Shown here one piece after another: positions 1 to 9,114 of a DNA stretch of 64,000 nt. This DNA comes from Mesorhizobium loti (GTDB taxonomy: Bacteria; Pseudomonadota; Alphaproteobacteria; Rhizobiales; Rhizobiaceae), in the NCBI GenBank assembly GCA_014189435.1, contig CP050295.1:62001-126000 (forward strand), in the 5' to 3' direction. The stretch's first letter is position 1. Every line of letters starts with the position of its first letter. Position numbers and translations under genes: made by a program. The notes beneath the pieces were generated by a model. The model was not told where the DNA came from. It searched no databases and saw only the letters and a program-made list of their open reading frames with translations.

Positions 1-685
1 CCATCGAACCGATTCCATATTTGCCGATGGTGAAGGCCATCGCGCCGAAAGCCCCGATCGGTGCGGCCTTCATCAGAATGCCGACCAGCTTGAACACCGG
101 CGCGATGAGCGCCTGGAGCAGAGAAAGCACAGGCTTCCCCGTCTCTCCACCCTTTGCCAGGGCGATGCCGAACAGAACCGAGAAGAACAGGACCTGCAGG
201 ATGTCGCCCTCCGCGAAGGCACCGACGACCGTTGACGGGATGATGTTCATCAGGAAGCCGATCACCGACTGCTGGTGCGCCTTTGCGGCATAGGTGCTCA
301 CCGCCTGGGCATCGAGCGAGGCCGGATCGATGTTGAGGCCGGCCCCGGGTTGAACGACATTGGCAACTATGAGGCCGACGATCAGTGCCAGCGTCGAGAA
401 GGTTAGGAAATAGAACATCGCCTTCCCGGCGACCCGGCCCAACTTCTGAAGATCGTTCATGCCGGCGATGCCGGTCGCAATTGTCAGGAAGATGACAGGC
501 GCGATGACCATCTTGACGAGCTTGATGAATGCATCTCCGAGCGGCTTCACGCTTTCGCCGATCTCCGGATAGAAATAGCCAAGTGCGACGCCAAGCGCGA
601 TTGCGGCAAGCACCTGCACGTAAAGCCGCGCAAAATGGGGTTTATGAGGGCCTGCGTTCGCGCTGCGGATCTCTGGAGCTAACAC
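1..685 (-). CDS. dctA: C4-dicarboxylate transporter DctA, 5' part (runs off the window)
   Basis: The minus strand encodes about 228 residues of a DctA-type dicarboxylate/proton symporter, the inner-membrane carrier that brings succinate, malate and fumarate into bacteroids. Visible family signatures are [13 protein letters not shown] near residue 20, [16 protein letters not shown] near 55, and [19 protein letters not shown] close to the window edge. The C-terminal half lies outside the window. I chose the GTG at 685 because a purine-rich GGGAGA lies just upstream and no ATG fits. A sigma-54 promoter lies about 100 bases upstream. The usual divergent dctBD pair is not seen upstream, so this may be an extra or relocated copy. 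Confidence 0.9.
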   Translation of the reverse strand, partial: MLAPEIRSANAGPHKPHFARLYVQVLAAIALGVALGYFYPEIGESVKPLGDAFIKLVKMVIAPVIFLTIATGIAGMNDLQKLGRVAGKAMFYFLTFSTLALIVGLIVANVVQPGAGLNIDPASLDAQAVSTYAAKAHQQSVIGFLMNIIPSTVVGAFAEGDILQVLFFSVLFGIALAKGGETGKPVLSLLQALIAPVFKLVGILMKAAPIGAFGAMAFTIGKYGIGSM

Positions 686-780
686 TGTCTCTCTCCCTGA
701 CCGGGTCGGGGCGGGCGCTTCCTCCCTTCCCAGGCTTCTCCCACGCGGCGCCCCGGTCCAGCGCTGCTGCCATCTCGGTC

Positions 781-795
781 GCAAGTGCCGTGCCA
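781..795 (-). promoter_or_regulatory. Sigma-54 (RpoN) promoter of dctA
   Basis: On the minus strand this reads TGGCACGGCACTTGC, which fits the -24/-12 consensus TGGCAC-N5-TTGC with correct spacing. It lies about 100 bases before the dctA start. Known dctA genes of rhizobia are RpoN-dependent and activated by DctD (or NifA in nodules). I see no clear activator site in the following 250 bases, so the activator is not identified. Confidence 0.75.
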
Positions 796-1052
796 AATGA
801 AAACCTTCGCCAGACGCCCCTCAGGCTTGCGGTTTTGCCAGCAGTTGGATGTGTGATCGTCGTCGATCTTGCTGAGAGCCGGTCAAGAGATCGGGAGCGC
901 GGGCCCGGGCGCCGGCGGTGACCCGCTTGAGTCGTGGCTTGGACGGCGGAAACGTCTCCGAAACCGTTGGAAAATGCGTGGCGGCGGGTGGACAAGGGCG
1001 TAGCGATCGGCCTAGACGACGTTCGCAACTCCCTGAAATCCGCGAGAACACT

Positions 1053-1478
1053 ATGAGGCAGCAGAAGCGACCCTTTGTCGTCGAGATCAAACAGAAGCGT
1101 GGGCTCGTGAAGCGGCCACAGTCGATCTGGGGCGGCATCGACCTGGCCACCATCTCGAGCGAAGTCGCGGAAGCGAAGACGGAAGATGCGATCGCTGAAC
1201 CGACGCCGCAGCCGATTTTCCCTGGTGAAGATGTTCGTTCTGAGCCCATGCTCGCCATCGGTGAAGCAGAAAGCGACGTTAAGCACGTGATCACGCCCGA
1301 CGCGGCGCTTCCCGAGCCGCCAACGGTTGAGGAAGCGCCGGTTCCAGAGGCATCGAATGCACCGGGTGGAGACAGACAGACCCGCAGGAAGAAGCGGTGG
1401 CAGGACGATGTGCCTTTGCCGCGAGGTGAACGATGGAAGCGGCGCCTACCATGGGTGCTACGCCAGCGCCGGCGTTAG
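1053..1478 (+). CDS. Conserved hypothetical protein, charged, 141 aa
   Basis: No function recognised. The protein starts MRQQKRPFVVEIKQKRG, has an acidic, proline-rich middle, and ends in a strongly basic tail (RWKRRLPWVLRQRRR). Short rhizobial proteins with such a basic tail are common and uncharacterised. The ATG at 1053 was preferred over the longer frame from 918 because coding character begins there. The roughly 370 bases between it and dctA hold the dctA promoter and no other gene that I can support. Confidence 0.5.
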   Translation: MRQQKRPFVVEIKQKRGLVKRPQSIWGGIDLATISSEVAEAKTEDAIAEPTPQPIFPGEDVRSEPMLAIGEAESDVKHVITPDAALPEPPTVEEAPVPEASNAPGGDRQTRRKKRWQDDVPLPRGERWKRRLPWVLRQRRR

Positions 1479-1685
1479 CGCCAGGATCGACTGCGTCAGG
1501 ATTGAAGCTGCCTTTATCGAACTGCCTATGACAGGCCGCGAGTGCTACAATGAAATAAGGAAGGGCTTGAAGGGTACGGAAGGGGTTTGCCTATCAGCCG
1601 CTCTGGGATTTTGGTGCGAGAATGAAATCGAAAACTGGCTCAGGCTGGCCAAGGCATCGACTCCCGCAAAACAGCCGGGGAAGTT

Positions 1686-1871
1686 ATGGCCGCTTCGGCA
1701 TATACTGCAAGCGCGGCAGGTTTCATTCTGAGTGCGGCCTCAAAGTCCCGGTTCGGCAAATCAATCACCTGGCGAAAAAGCGCTGCAGCCCTTGCCGCAT
1801 GGCGCGCGGCAGCGACCCGCTTTGCCTCGCGGATTTTCACCCCGGCCGCGCTAACAGAATCAATCCCTTAA
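1686..1871 (+). CDS. Possible small Ala-rich basic protein, 61 aa
   Basis: A short open frame with GGGGAAG just before its ATG. The product is rich in Ala, Ser and Arg and has no recognised domain. It runs opposite to, and only just overlaps, the end of a decayed DUF309 gene. It may be real or chance; the neighbouring stretch 1479-1685 shows nothing else. Confidence 0.25.
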   Translation: MAASAYTASAAGFILSAASKSRFGKSITWRKSAAALAAWRAAATRFASRIFTPAALTESIP

Positions 1872-2122
1872 GAGCAGGCGATGCTGAGCGCTTTTTTTCG
1901 CAGCGTGCCAAATGGGCTCCCAAGCCTCGTGAGCTTCCCAGTAATACCGTCGTTGAAAAGGTCGATACCCCATCGAAACTCGTTTGAGCTGAGTGCTTCT
2001 GTCGTACTGTGACCCAACGGGTCGCGCACAGGATGCGGATGTTTGCCAGGCAGGTATGCGTAGCTCGGGAAATTCTTTTCGGGCAGCAAGCGAGAACGTG
2101 ACCTAGACCCATAGCTGCGCAC
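1860..2122 (-). pseudogene. DUF309 protein remnant, frameshifted
   Basis: The minus strand encodes KNFPSYAYLPGKHPHPVRD followed by FRWGIDLFNDG. One base shift then gives YYWEAHEAWEPIWHAAKK and a stop at 1860. Both halves match the layout of DUF309 proteins (a YxYxPG-PHPxRDP-GHS start, then GxxLFNxGxYxEAHExxE). The frameshift falls at about 1940-1945. A second copy of the first half lies at about 17690-17795. Function of the family is not established. Confidence 0.6.
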
Positions 2123-2325
2123 GCCCGTTCCACAGGACGTATCTCCCGCGGCGCCCCCTCCTGGCGCTTAAGCTGCGAGATCGAAGCGGTGACATGGTCA
2201 GCGAGCACGAAAAACTTGCGGCACGCACGTGGAGATCAAGTCGCAGTTTGGTCGATATACCTCCATCGCGCCCTATAGGAGTCGAGCAGGAATTTGGCCG
2301 CCAGGTAAGAGCAGCGCCGGGCCGG

Positions 2326-2757
2326 CTAGAGACGGCCGAAGTGACCTGAGCGACGAAGCTTCGCTAGCAGGATGCTGGCCGTTCCGGAGTGATCAAGCCT
2401 CGCTTGCTCACTCAGCGGAGACGCATTCCAGGCGGCCAATTCTGCTACCAGAAGTGCGGTGTCTCCGTTTATCGATGCGCATCTAAGGTGTCCGTTCTTC
2501 TCCATCACTATTATCGCCGTGCCGGTTTCGCCATAGCCAATCGCAGCCATCCGCTGGACCCAGGTATCGCCGTCGACGCGAACATCGAACAGAACCGACC
2601 CTGCGGTTTTTTCTGCGGCGTCAGCCACACGATCACAGAAGGGTCGATTGAGGCCCTCGATATTCCCGAGTGACTGCTCAAACAGGGCCAATTCAACATG
2701 CTCCGCCACCATGGCTGCGAGAGTGCGCGCCGGCTGGCGCAATCGGCAAGACGCCAA
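2326..2757 (-). CDS. Hypothetical protein, 143 aa
   Basis: Not recognised. The frame has good coding character and a globular-looking composition: an Ala/Leu-rich N-terminus (VAEHVELALFEQSLGNIEG), then a segment suggesting beta strands (SVLFDVRVDGDTWVQRM, TGTAIIVMEKNGHLRCA) and a final amphipathic helix. It has no signal peptide or membrane segment. It lies among decayed genes and could itself be a fragment. Confidence 0.4.
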   Translation of the reverse strand: MASCRLRQPARTLAAMVAEHVELALFEQSLGNIEGLNRPFCDRVADAAEKTAGSVLFDVRVDGDTWVQRMAAIGYGETGTAIIVMEKNGHLRCASINGDTALLVAELAAWNASPLSEQARLDHSGTASILLAKLRRSGHFGRL

Positions 2758-2885
2758 CGCTGATTATCCACACACCAGCCGCCTACCCGGCCTTTTTTAT
2801 AGTCAACAACAGGCGCGCCTCCGCGTAAGCACCGTCTTGCCGGCGACCGAGAGCAATAACCGCTCGACGTGCTCGAAATGGGTCA

Positions 2886-3103
2886 GGGCCCACGACAATC
2901 CCGTCGCGACACTGCGCGCGATCGCGGAAGCTCAGTCTCTCGGATCGGCAACAGGCAGATTGGTGCCCGCGGACATCTGGAAACACAGCGCGACACATCC
3001 TCGAGCGATTTTGCGACCAGCTCGCGGGCGTCTGGCGTCGAGACCAACCCGTAAATTGTGTATTGCAATATCTTCGTACGGGCCGTGGCAATGCGCCGTC
3101 TAG
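2886..3103 (-). pseudogene. Open-frame tail beyond the IS5 element, possibly former 3' extension of the cold-shock gene
   Basis: If the IS at 3104-3948 and one CTAG copy are removed, the frame of the cold-shock gene continues here (RRRIATARTKILQYTIYG, then STPDARELVAKSLEDVSR) to a stop near 2886. This may be chance (one in three), since known relatives end close to the insertion point. No domain is recognised. Confidence 0.25.
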
Positions 3104-3948
3104 GACGTGTGGACTCTTGGGATTCCCAAGTGTGAGGGTCTGTGATTCAAAGCTGTCTTTTGGAGGCAGCGATGGGTGTTTTGGACCGTCTGATTCTTCG
3201 GGACGATCAGTGGGAGCGGATTTCGCCGCATATTATTGGCGACGAGCGAACGCGTGGCTCGTCTGGCCACGATAACCGGATGTTCGTGGAAGCGGTCTTG
3301 TGGATCGTGCGTACCGGATCGCCGTGGCGCGATCTGCCCGATGTCTTCGGCGACTGGAACAGCGTGTTCCGCCGCTTCAGCCGCTGGAGCCATAAGGGTG
3401 TCTGGTGGCGCATCTTCGCGGCGATGTCGGACGATCCGGACTTCGAGTATCTGATCGTCGATTCCACGATCATCCGCGCCCATCAACATGCTTCGGGCGC
3501 CAAAAAAGGGGGTCTGAAGATCAGGCCCTTGGCCGTTCCCGCGGCGGCCTGAGCACCAAGATCCATATGGCCGTCAGAGGTCTCGGTTGCCCGGTGCGCT
3601 TCACCCTGACCGCCGGCCAACGGGGAGATTGCCCACAGGCTTATGCCCTGATCGACGGCTTGCCCGCCAAGGTCGTCATGGCCGACGCTGCCTACGACGC
3701 CGATCGCCTGCGTCAGGTGATCGCAGACAAGCACGCCGTGGCTGTCATCCCCAACAACCCGTCGCGGGCTCGAAAATACCCTATCGACAAGCACCTCTAC
3801 GCGCAGCGCCACCTGATCGAATGCTGCTTCTCAAAACTCAAACAGTTCCGACGCGTCGCAACACGCTTCGAGAAAACAGCGAGGAACTACCTCGCCGTCG
3901 TAACCCTCGCCGCTACAATCCTATGGATCAGATAAGTGTCCACAACTC
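3104..3948 (+). mobile_element. IS5 family (IS427 group) insertion sequence
   Basis: About 845 bp, flanked on both sides by CTAG (3100-3103 and 3949-3952), as expected for a 4-bp target duplication. The ends form imperfect inverted repeats: GACGTGTGGACTCTTGG on the left against GAGTTGTGGACACTTAT read inward from the right. The single transposase gene is split by a frameshift site. The element sits at the last codons of a cold-shock protein gene. Confidence 0.85.
3172..3935 (+). CDS. IS5/IS427 transposase, two overlapping frames
   Basis: The first frame (from ATG 3172, with GGAGG about 6 bases upstream) encodes the N-terminal DUF4096-like part and the first DDE aspartate (DSTIIRAHQHASGAKKG). 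The second frame continues RSRGGLSTKIHMAVRG to the catalytic C-terminus with ADAAYDADRLRQ and HLIECCFSKLKQFRR. The frames join by a -1 shift at AAAAAAGGGG (about 3502-3511), the usual arrangement in this group, so the product is probably a fusion made by programmed frameshifting. The element looks intact. Confidence 0.85.
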
Positions 3949-4544
3949 CTAGGGCGAATGCTCCGGACTTCCAAGCCTTTCTTGCCTTGCCCGCATTCGA
4001 CAAACACCTTTTGTCCCTCCACCAGCACGCTGAGCCCTGAGCGGGTCAGGGTGCTGGCATGAACGAAGACGTCCTTCTCACCGTTGTCAGGGGCTTGGAA
4101 GCCGAAACCCTTTTCGGGTTTGTACCACTTGACCGTGCCCCCGCTCTCTAGCTGCGCACCCGTCTCGACCATGGTCCCTCCGGCGACGCGCGTATGTGAC
4201 GGAGTGTTCGCGATCTCATCGCCGATCTCCAGCACCTGCGCGACTTGATGACCTTTTGGACTTTTTTCGACCGTGACCTTCAGAAGCGTGCCCTCGGCAA
4301 CATCTCGGCTTCCGGCCGCCTCCAACACTCGGACGCGCAGATAGGCCTCCGTGCCGTCCGACAGTTTGACGAAGCCAAAACCCTTGCTGACTGTGAACCA
4401 CAATACCTCGGCGTCGACGGGGTGGACGGTCACGGTCGCCGGGCGCTGAAAGTAGCTTGGCTCGGAGGTCCGTTCCGAAAAGGAAACGGGGTCATCGTCA
4501 TGGCGGTGTCCGCGTGGCTCGCGATGGTCTCGATAATTGCCCAT
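3921..4544 (-). CDS. Two-domain cold-shock protein, C-terminus altered by an IS
   Basis: The protein begins MGNYRDHREPRGHRHDD and carries two cold-shock domains: VLWFTVSKGFGFVKLSDG near residue 50 and TVKWYKPEKGFGFQAPDNG near 140, each with the RNP1-like KGFGF motif that binds single-stranded nucleic acid. Such proteins act as RNA chaperones in the cytoplasm. The frame ends in residues read from the IS5 element (PRSCGHLSDP); relatives stop just after EVRSIR, so the fold should survive. ATG 4544 was chosen because it matches the conserved MGNYRDH start. Confidence 0.8.
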   Translation of the reverse strand: MGNYRDHREPRGHRHDDDPVSFSERTSEPSYFQRPATVTVHPVDAEVLWFTVSKGFGFVKLSDGTEAYLRVRVLEAAGSRDVAEGTLLKVTVEKSPKGHQVAQVLEIGDEIANTPSHTRVAGGTMVETGAQLESGGTVKWYKPEKGFGFQAPDNGEKDVFVHASTLTRSGLSVLVEGQKVFVECGQGKKGLEVRSIRPRSCGHLSDP

Positions 4545-4824
4545 GATCATCTCGACTGGCATGGATGGCGAACTACGCTACCGTCAAGACAATCTCAATC
4601 GGGCGACGCGTTTATGTCAAATGGCCGTGATGGCCGCAGCTGTGCCCAGCCTATCGGTCGAACCCTTTGAAACTAGATTCATTTCACCTGAAACAATAGT
4701 GCCGGCGAGTCGATTTATTGACTCGCATAGGCTGTGCTGGAGTGCGCGTGCGATGATGGCGGCGCGGGCGAACTGGCAGGGCCTTCAAATTCGGAGAGGT
4801 TGCCGGCGCGTTGCGCCATGCGCG

Positions 4825-5090
4825 AAGCCAAGCTGTTTGTATTCGAGAAGCTCCCGAAGCAGCCATATGACAGCGAATGACCGTTTTGCAGTGGTTTGCC
4901 GATCACTCGCAACGGCTGGGCTGGCGACCTCCCTTCGCCAACGAAAGCGAGTTCAAGCGCTTTGCAAGAACCGGAAGGGCTCCCGTTTCCTTTTTCGCGG
5001 TCCGCGGAAAGTCTTCAAACACGACTATTGTGGTTCGCCTGTCGTATTTCCCAAGGCCATCGCACGGTAGAGTGACGGCGCTTCGCCGCT
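4825..5090 (+). repeat. Duplicated block, left part (thiD 3' end and spacer)
   Basis: This stretch closely matches 20281-20545. It begins in the last codons of a thiD-like gene (KLFVFEKL) and runs through a spacer to CACGGTAGAGTGAC. The block is then interrupted by the IS21 element and resumes at about 7804 with sequence matching 20580-21650. The remaining part, 4545-4824, has no gene that I can support. Confidence 0.7.
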
Positions 5091-5304
5091 CCCGTCTGCG
5101 CGGCGACAATTAAGTTGGCCAGTTCGACGACAATTATCTTGGCCGGTTAGGGCGTCCGCCAGCGCCGTTTGAAGGGAGGGGCGGAGCCCCGACCGGAAAG
5201 CGGCACTGGCGGACGGCGGCGATTTCAAGCCCCCCTTCAGGGTGGGCCAGCCGTTCGGCGTCGAGGGTGGTATCGCAGCTCAATCAACCAACGATTTGAG
5301 CTCG

Positions 5305-6819
5305 ATGCCAAACCTTCATGTGACCGACTGCCAGGTGATGCTCTACATGACCTCCCGTTCCCGACACCAAAGCAAGGATGCCGCCGCAGCCAGCGCCGGC
5401 TTTAGCGCGCGCACCGCACGCCGCATAGACAAAGACCCGCGTTTGCCGTCTCAAAAGAAGCAGCCGCGAACCTGGCGAACTCGCACCGACCCACTGACGG
5501 ACGTCTGGCCCCGGGTATTGGAGATGCTGGGGATACCAGGTGTCATGGCCGTGACGATCTTCGAGGACCTCCAGGATGAACTCGGCCTTGACGCTCTTCC
5601 CGACAGCGTCCGCCGCACGCTGGAGCGTCGCATCGCCAAATGGCGCGCCCTTCACGGCGAAGACAAGGAGGTCTTCTTCCCTCAGCGCCATGATCCCGGC
5701 CGCCAGGCGCTGTCCGATTTCACCGTCACGGACAGCCTCGGCGTCACCATTGCCGGCGAGCCTTTCCCGCACCGCCTCTATCATTTCCGGCTGGCCTGTA
5801 GCGGCTGGGAACATGCGCGAGTCATTCTCGGCGGCGAAAGCTTTTCAGCTGTCGCCGAAGGCCTGCAGGATGCGCTTTGGAAGCTGGGCGGCGTCCCGCG
5901 CGAACACCGGACTGACTCGCTGTCGGCTGCTTTCAAAAACCTCGACCGCGACGCCGAACGCGATTTTACCAAGCGTTATGGCGACCTGTGCCGACACTAC
6001 GGCATGGAGCCCACCCGCAACAATCCCGGCGTCGCCAATGAGAACGGTAGCATCGAAGCCGCCAACGGCCACATCAAGATCCGCCTCGACCAGAGGCTCC
6101 GGCGCCGCCGAAGCCGAGATTTCGACAGCCTTGAAGCCTATCGAGCCTTCGTCAGTGGCGTCTGCGATCGTCACAACGCCCGCCGCGCCAAGGCCGTCGC
6201 GGCCGAGCGCGAGACGCTCAAAACTCTGCCCAAGCGCCGAACCACCGACTTCGCGATGGTGACGGCGAAGGTGACACGCAACAGCACCATCAATGTCGAT
6301 CGGATCCTCTATTCCGTTCCGTCCCGGCTCATCGGCAACAAGATCGAAGTGCGTCTCTTCGATGACCGGCTGGAATGCTTCCTCGGCCCCGACCCGGTCA
6401 TGCGCATGACCCGCGCACGGACCGACCGAGCACGCGGCCACTCGATCGATTATCATCATCTGATCGGTACACTGCGGCGCAAGCCGCAAGCCCTCCGATA
6501 CCTCGTCTACCGCGAAGCACTCTTCCCGCGCGCAGCCTACGCTCGCGCCTGGACCGCTCTGGACGAAGCCCTGCCGCCCAGAGACGCCTGCCGGTCAATG
6601 GTCGCTTTGCTGGCAATGGCCTCGACCTGCGAAGCCATTGAGATCACCTTGGCCGATCGTCTCGACGCAATCCTGGACGCCGGCCGGCTGCCTGACCTCG
6701 CCAAACTTGAGATCGAGTTCGCGAGCAAACCGAACTCGTCGAGCGAGGTCGCCATCCCAGAGCCAAATCTTGAAGCCTACGATCGGCTTCTGCCCTCGGC
6801 TTGCGAGGTACGGCCATGA
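5305..6819 (+). CDS. istA: IstA transposase of IS21 element
   Basis: IstA-type DDE transposase of about 500 residues. It has an N-terminal HTH (SKDAAAASAGFSARTARR), the catalytic core with FRLACSGWEHARVIL and the PTRNNPGVANENGSIEAANG segment carrying the final acidic residues, and an RRTTDFAMVTAKVTRNSTI beta-barrel segment. It acts with IstB to move the element. The stop overlaps the istB ATG by four bases, the usual IS21 coupling. The ATG at 5305 is preferred, though the frame is open further upstream. It looks intact. Confidence 0.85.
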   Translation: MPNLHVTDCQVMLYMTSRSRHQSKDAAAASAGFSARTARRIDKDPRLPSQKKQPRTWRTRTDPLTDVWPRVLEMLGIPGVMAVTIFEDLQDELGLDALPDSVRRTLERRIAKWRALHGEDKEVFFPQRHDPGRQALSDFTVTDSLGVTIAGEPFPHRLYHFRLACSGWEHARVILGGESFSAVAEGLQDALWKLGGVPREHRTDSLSAAFKNLDRDAERDFTKRYGDLCRHYGMEPTRNNPGVANENGSIEAANGHIKIRLDQRLRRRRSRDFDSLEAYRAFVSGVCDRHNARRAKAVAAERETLKTLPKRRTTDFAMVTAKVTRNSTINVDRILYSVPSRLIGNKIEVRLFDDRLECFLGPDPVMRMTRARTDRARGHSIDYHHLIGTLRRKPQALRYLVYREALFPRAAYARAWTALDEALPPRDACRSMVALLAMASTCEAIEITLADRLDAILDAGRLPDLAKLEIEFASKPNSSSEVAIPEPNLEAYDRLLPSACEVRP

Positions 6820-7569
6820 CCGACGCAGCCCTCCTCTCCTCCTTGCTGACCGAACTGCGCCTGCCCAGCATCGTGCGCAATTGGCGGCGCATCGCCGACA
6901 CTGCCGACCGCGACGGCTGGCCAGCCCAAAAAACCATCGCTGCGCTGATGGAGATCGAGGTCGCCGAGCGCACCTCACGCCGCATCCAGCGTCATCGCGA
7001 TCAATCCGAAGCGCCGGCTGGCAAAACCTTCGCCAGCTTCGATTTCGACGCCGCACCAGGCGTGCGCAAACAGCAACTTCTGTCCCTCGGCGCCGGCGGA
7101 GACTGGATCAAGAACGGCGAAAAGCGGCACAGGCAAAAGTCACGCTATCGCGGCCATCTGCCATGCTCTTATCGATGCTGGAAAGCGGGCCTTGTTCACG
7201 CGTACCATCGACATCGTTCAAAGGCTGCAGACTGCGCGTCGCGACCTTTCCCTGATCGGCGCCCTTGAGAAGCTCGATAAGTTCGACCTCATCGTACTCG
7301 ACGACCTTTCCTATGTCAGGAAGGATCAAGCCGAGACCAGCGTCCTGTTCGAACTCATCGCGCATCGATACGAACGGCACAGCATCGCCATCACCGCCAA
7401 TCATGCATTTTCAGCATGGAGCACCGTTTTCCCGGACGCCGCCATGACCGCGGCGGCGGTGGACAGATTGGTCCATCACGCCACGATCATAGAAATGAAT
7501 GGCGAAAGTTATCGAGAGCGCTCCGCCGCCCGGCGAGCCACCAACGAGGAAACTCCCATCTTGGCTTAG
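6816..7569 (+). pseudogene. istB: istB ATPase, inactivated by a deletion in Walker A
   Basis: The first part (MTDAALLSSLLTELRLPSI to GGDWIKNGE) and the last part (FTRTIDIVQRLQTARRD, FDLIVLDDLSYVRKDQAET, AAAVDRLVHHATIIEMNG) are clear IstB. Between them, around 7120, the strand that should encode NVLLFGPPGTGKSH has lost roughly 20 bases; SGTGKSHAIAA survives in another frame. No full-length IstB can be made, so this copy should need help in trans to transpose. Confidence 0.8.
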
Positions 7570-7803
7570 GCTTTAACAGCAACACATCATCGCATGGGCT
7601 GTAATCGTCGCTGGGACAATAGCTAGCGACAATTACTCACGCCACTATCATAAACAGCCAGCGACAATTAAAATGATTGTCGCTAAGACTCCCCCTTGTC
7701 AAACGACAATTAGAAAGATAGACGTCTTGTCGCTACTCGGCGACTGTCCAAATATGCCAGTTTAATTGTCGATAGACGGACACCGTAATTGTCGCGTTGC
7801 AAG

Positions 7804-8511
7804 CGCGGGCAGGGAATGGCAGAATGCCATGCCAAGCATGGCAAGACGGCGTAGACCGTCACGCTCTTCAAGCAAGAATATTCGCCAGGGGATTGTCATC
7901 ATTGATCCGGCTGTCGGAAGGCTCGGACGGCTGAAAGAGGGCGATGGCTATGATATGGTCAGGAACGGAATCGCATTGTTTCCGCCAGGTACCTGCGCGG
8001 ATCACCTCCCAAAAATGGGGGCCGGTCCGGGCACCGTCGCGGGATTTTCGCGGCCGGGGTGGCTGTCTGTCGCCCGCAGGGCGAAGCGCAGCCGATGAGG
8101 ACCTCCCGGAGACTCAATGCGACCGAACTGTGCATGCTCTATAAGAGACATCGGCTGAGGTTGCCGAGTTTGGCAGCGATGCCGAAAGCGTAGTGCGGCG
8201 ACCACCGTCTTGCGAGCGAGCTTGTCGAGCTCCCCCTGATCCGTGACGCCGAACCCCCTAGTGATAGATGATTTCGGATGCATGCTGCTCGCGATCCGCC
8301 TCGGTTTCGTTCGAAACGCCAGTTTGATCAAATACGCGCCCGAGGAGCGCGATTTCTTCGGGAGTGAGCACCTCCCCGCTAAAGGGCATAGGGCCTCCTC
8401 AAAACAGGTGGCAGTGACAAAGGCGCCCTTGATGCGAAGCTATGACGACCACCGTCCTGTCCTTCGGCATGATTTTGCGAAGGCCCGCGGTCTCCCGCGC
8501 GTCGGGCGCCG
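7804..8511. other. No supportable gene; right part of the duplicated block
   Basis: About 700 bases that parallel 20580-21011 (shared stretches such as ATTGATCCGGCTGTC and GAGGGCGATGGCTATGAT). The open frames here differ between the two copies and have no recognised product, so I treat it as decayed intergenic sequence. Confidence 0.5.
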
Positions 8512-9108
8512 TCAGACTGCTCGTCGATATGTCCAGAGCTGTGCGGGCGGGATATTGCGGACCACGAAATCATAGTGAGACACGACGTAGCGGTCGGGCA
8601 TTTTGATCACCGGGGACAAAGGTCCGTAGGTGATCTGAATCACAGGTCTGCCAGCAGGAATGCGGGCTAGCAAATCCTCGAGCAAGGCAATGCGCTGTTC
8701 CATCGGAAAGCTCAACATCGGCACCGCACTTATGACACAGTCGAATTGCTCCCCGCTCCGCTCGGCAAGCACTTCCCCCAGCGCGAACGCATCGCCCAAT
8801 CGAAAGTCCACGCCTGGAAAGCCTCGCGTCAAGCGATGATAGAAATCTTTCGAATATTCGACCGAAATCAGCTGATGCGGCTTGATGCCCCTTTCCAGGA
8901 TAGCCTTGGTGATGACGCCAGTTCCGGCACCAAGTTCCAGAACCGGCAATCCGGATGCTGGGTTAATTACGCTTGCCATACGGCGCGCGGCATGCACGGA
9001 CGTTGGCATGAGCGCGCCCACTCGTTTCTTGTCCTTCTGCCAGCCCTTGAAGAATTGCACTTCCTCTTCAAACTTCCTGCCGAGCCGCTCCTTCAATCGA
9101 AAGACCAT
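8512..9108 (-). CDS. pmtA: Phosphatidylethanolamine N-methyltransferase PmtA
   Basis: About 198 residues of a rhizobial PmtA, which methylates phosphatidylethanolamine stepwise to phosphatidylcholine with SAM. The SAM-binding motif I is VLELGAGTGVITKAILERG, followed by FRLGDAFAL and QFDCVISAVPMLSFPM. The C-terminus ends NIPPAQLWTYRR. ATG 9108 is preferred over GTG 9114 because GGGAG lies five bases before it. Phosphatidylcholine is needed for efficient symbiosis in several rhizobia. A second copy at 21012-21608 has a stop codon. The short upstream overlap with other frames is chance. Confidence 0.88.
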   Translation of the reverse strand: MVFRLKERLGRKFEEEVQFFKGWQKDKKRVGALMPTSVHAARRMASVINPASGLPVLELGAGTGVITKAILERGIKPHQLISVEYSKDFYHRLTRGFPGVDFRLGDAFALGEVLAERSGEQFDCVISAVPMLSFPMEQRIALLEDLLARIPAGRPVIQITYGPLSPVIKMPDRYVVSHYDFVVRNIPPAQLWTYRRAV

Positions 9109-9114
9109 ATCCAC

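Larger units (their letters stand above)
5096..7803 (+). mobile_element. IS21 family element
   Basis: About 2.7 kb with istA and istB on the plus strand. The ends are TGCGCGGCGACAATTA on the left and its near inverse TAATTGTCGCGTTGCA on the right. Extra copies of GACAATTA or TAATTGTC occur near both ends (for example 5131-5139 and several in 7620-7794), the multiple transposase-binding repeats typical of IS21. It splits the duplicated thiD-pmtA block. Confidence 0.85.

Noticed and set aside
642..1294. Long minus-strand open frames of 214 and 157 codons
   Set aside because: They lie over the dctA promoter and opposite the basic small protein, lack recognisable motifs and have arginine-rich shadow composition.
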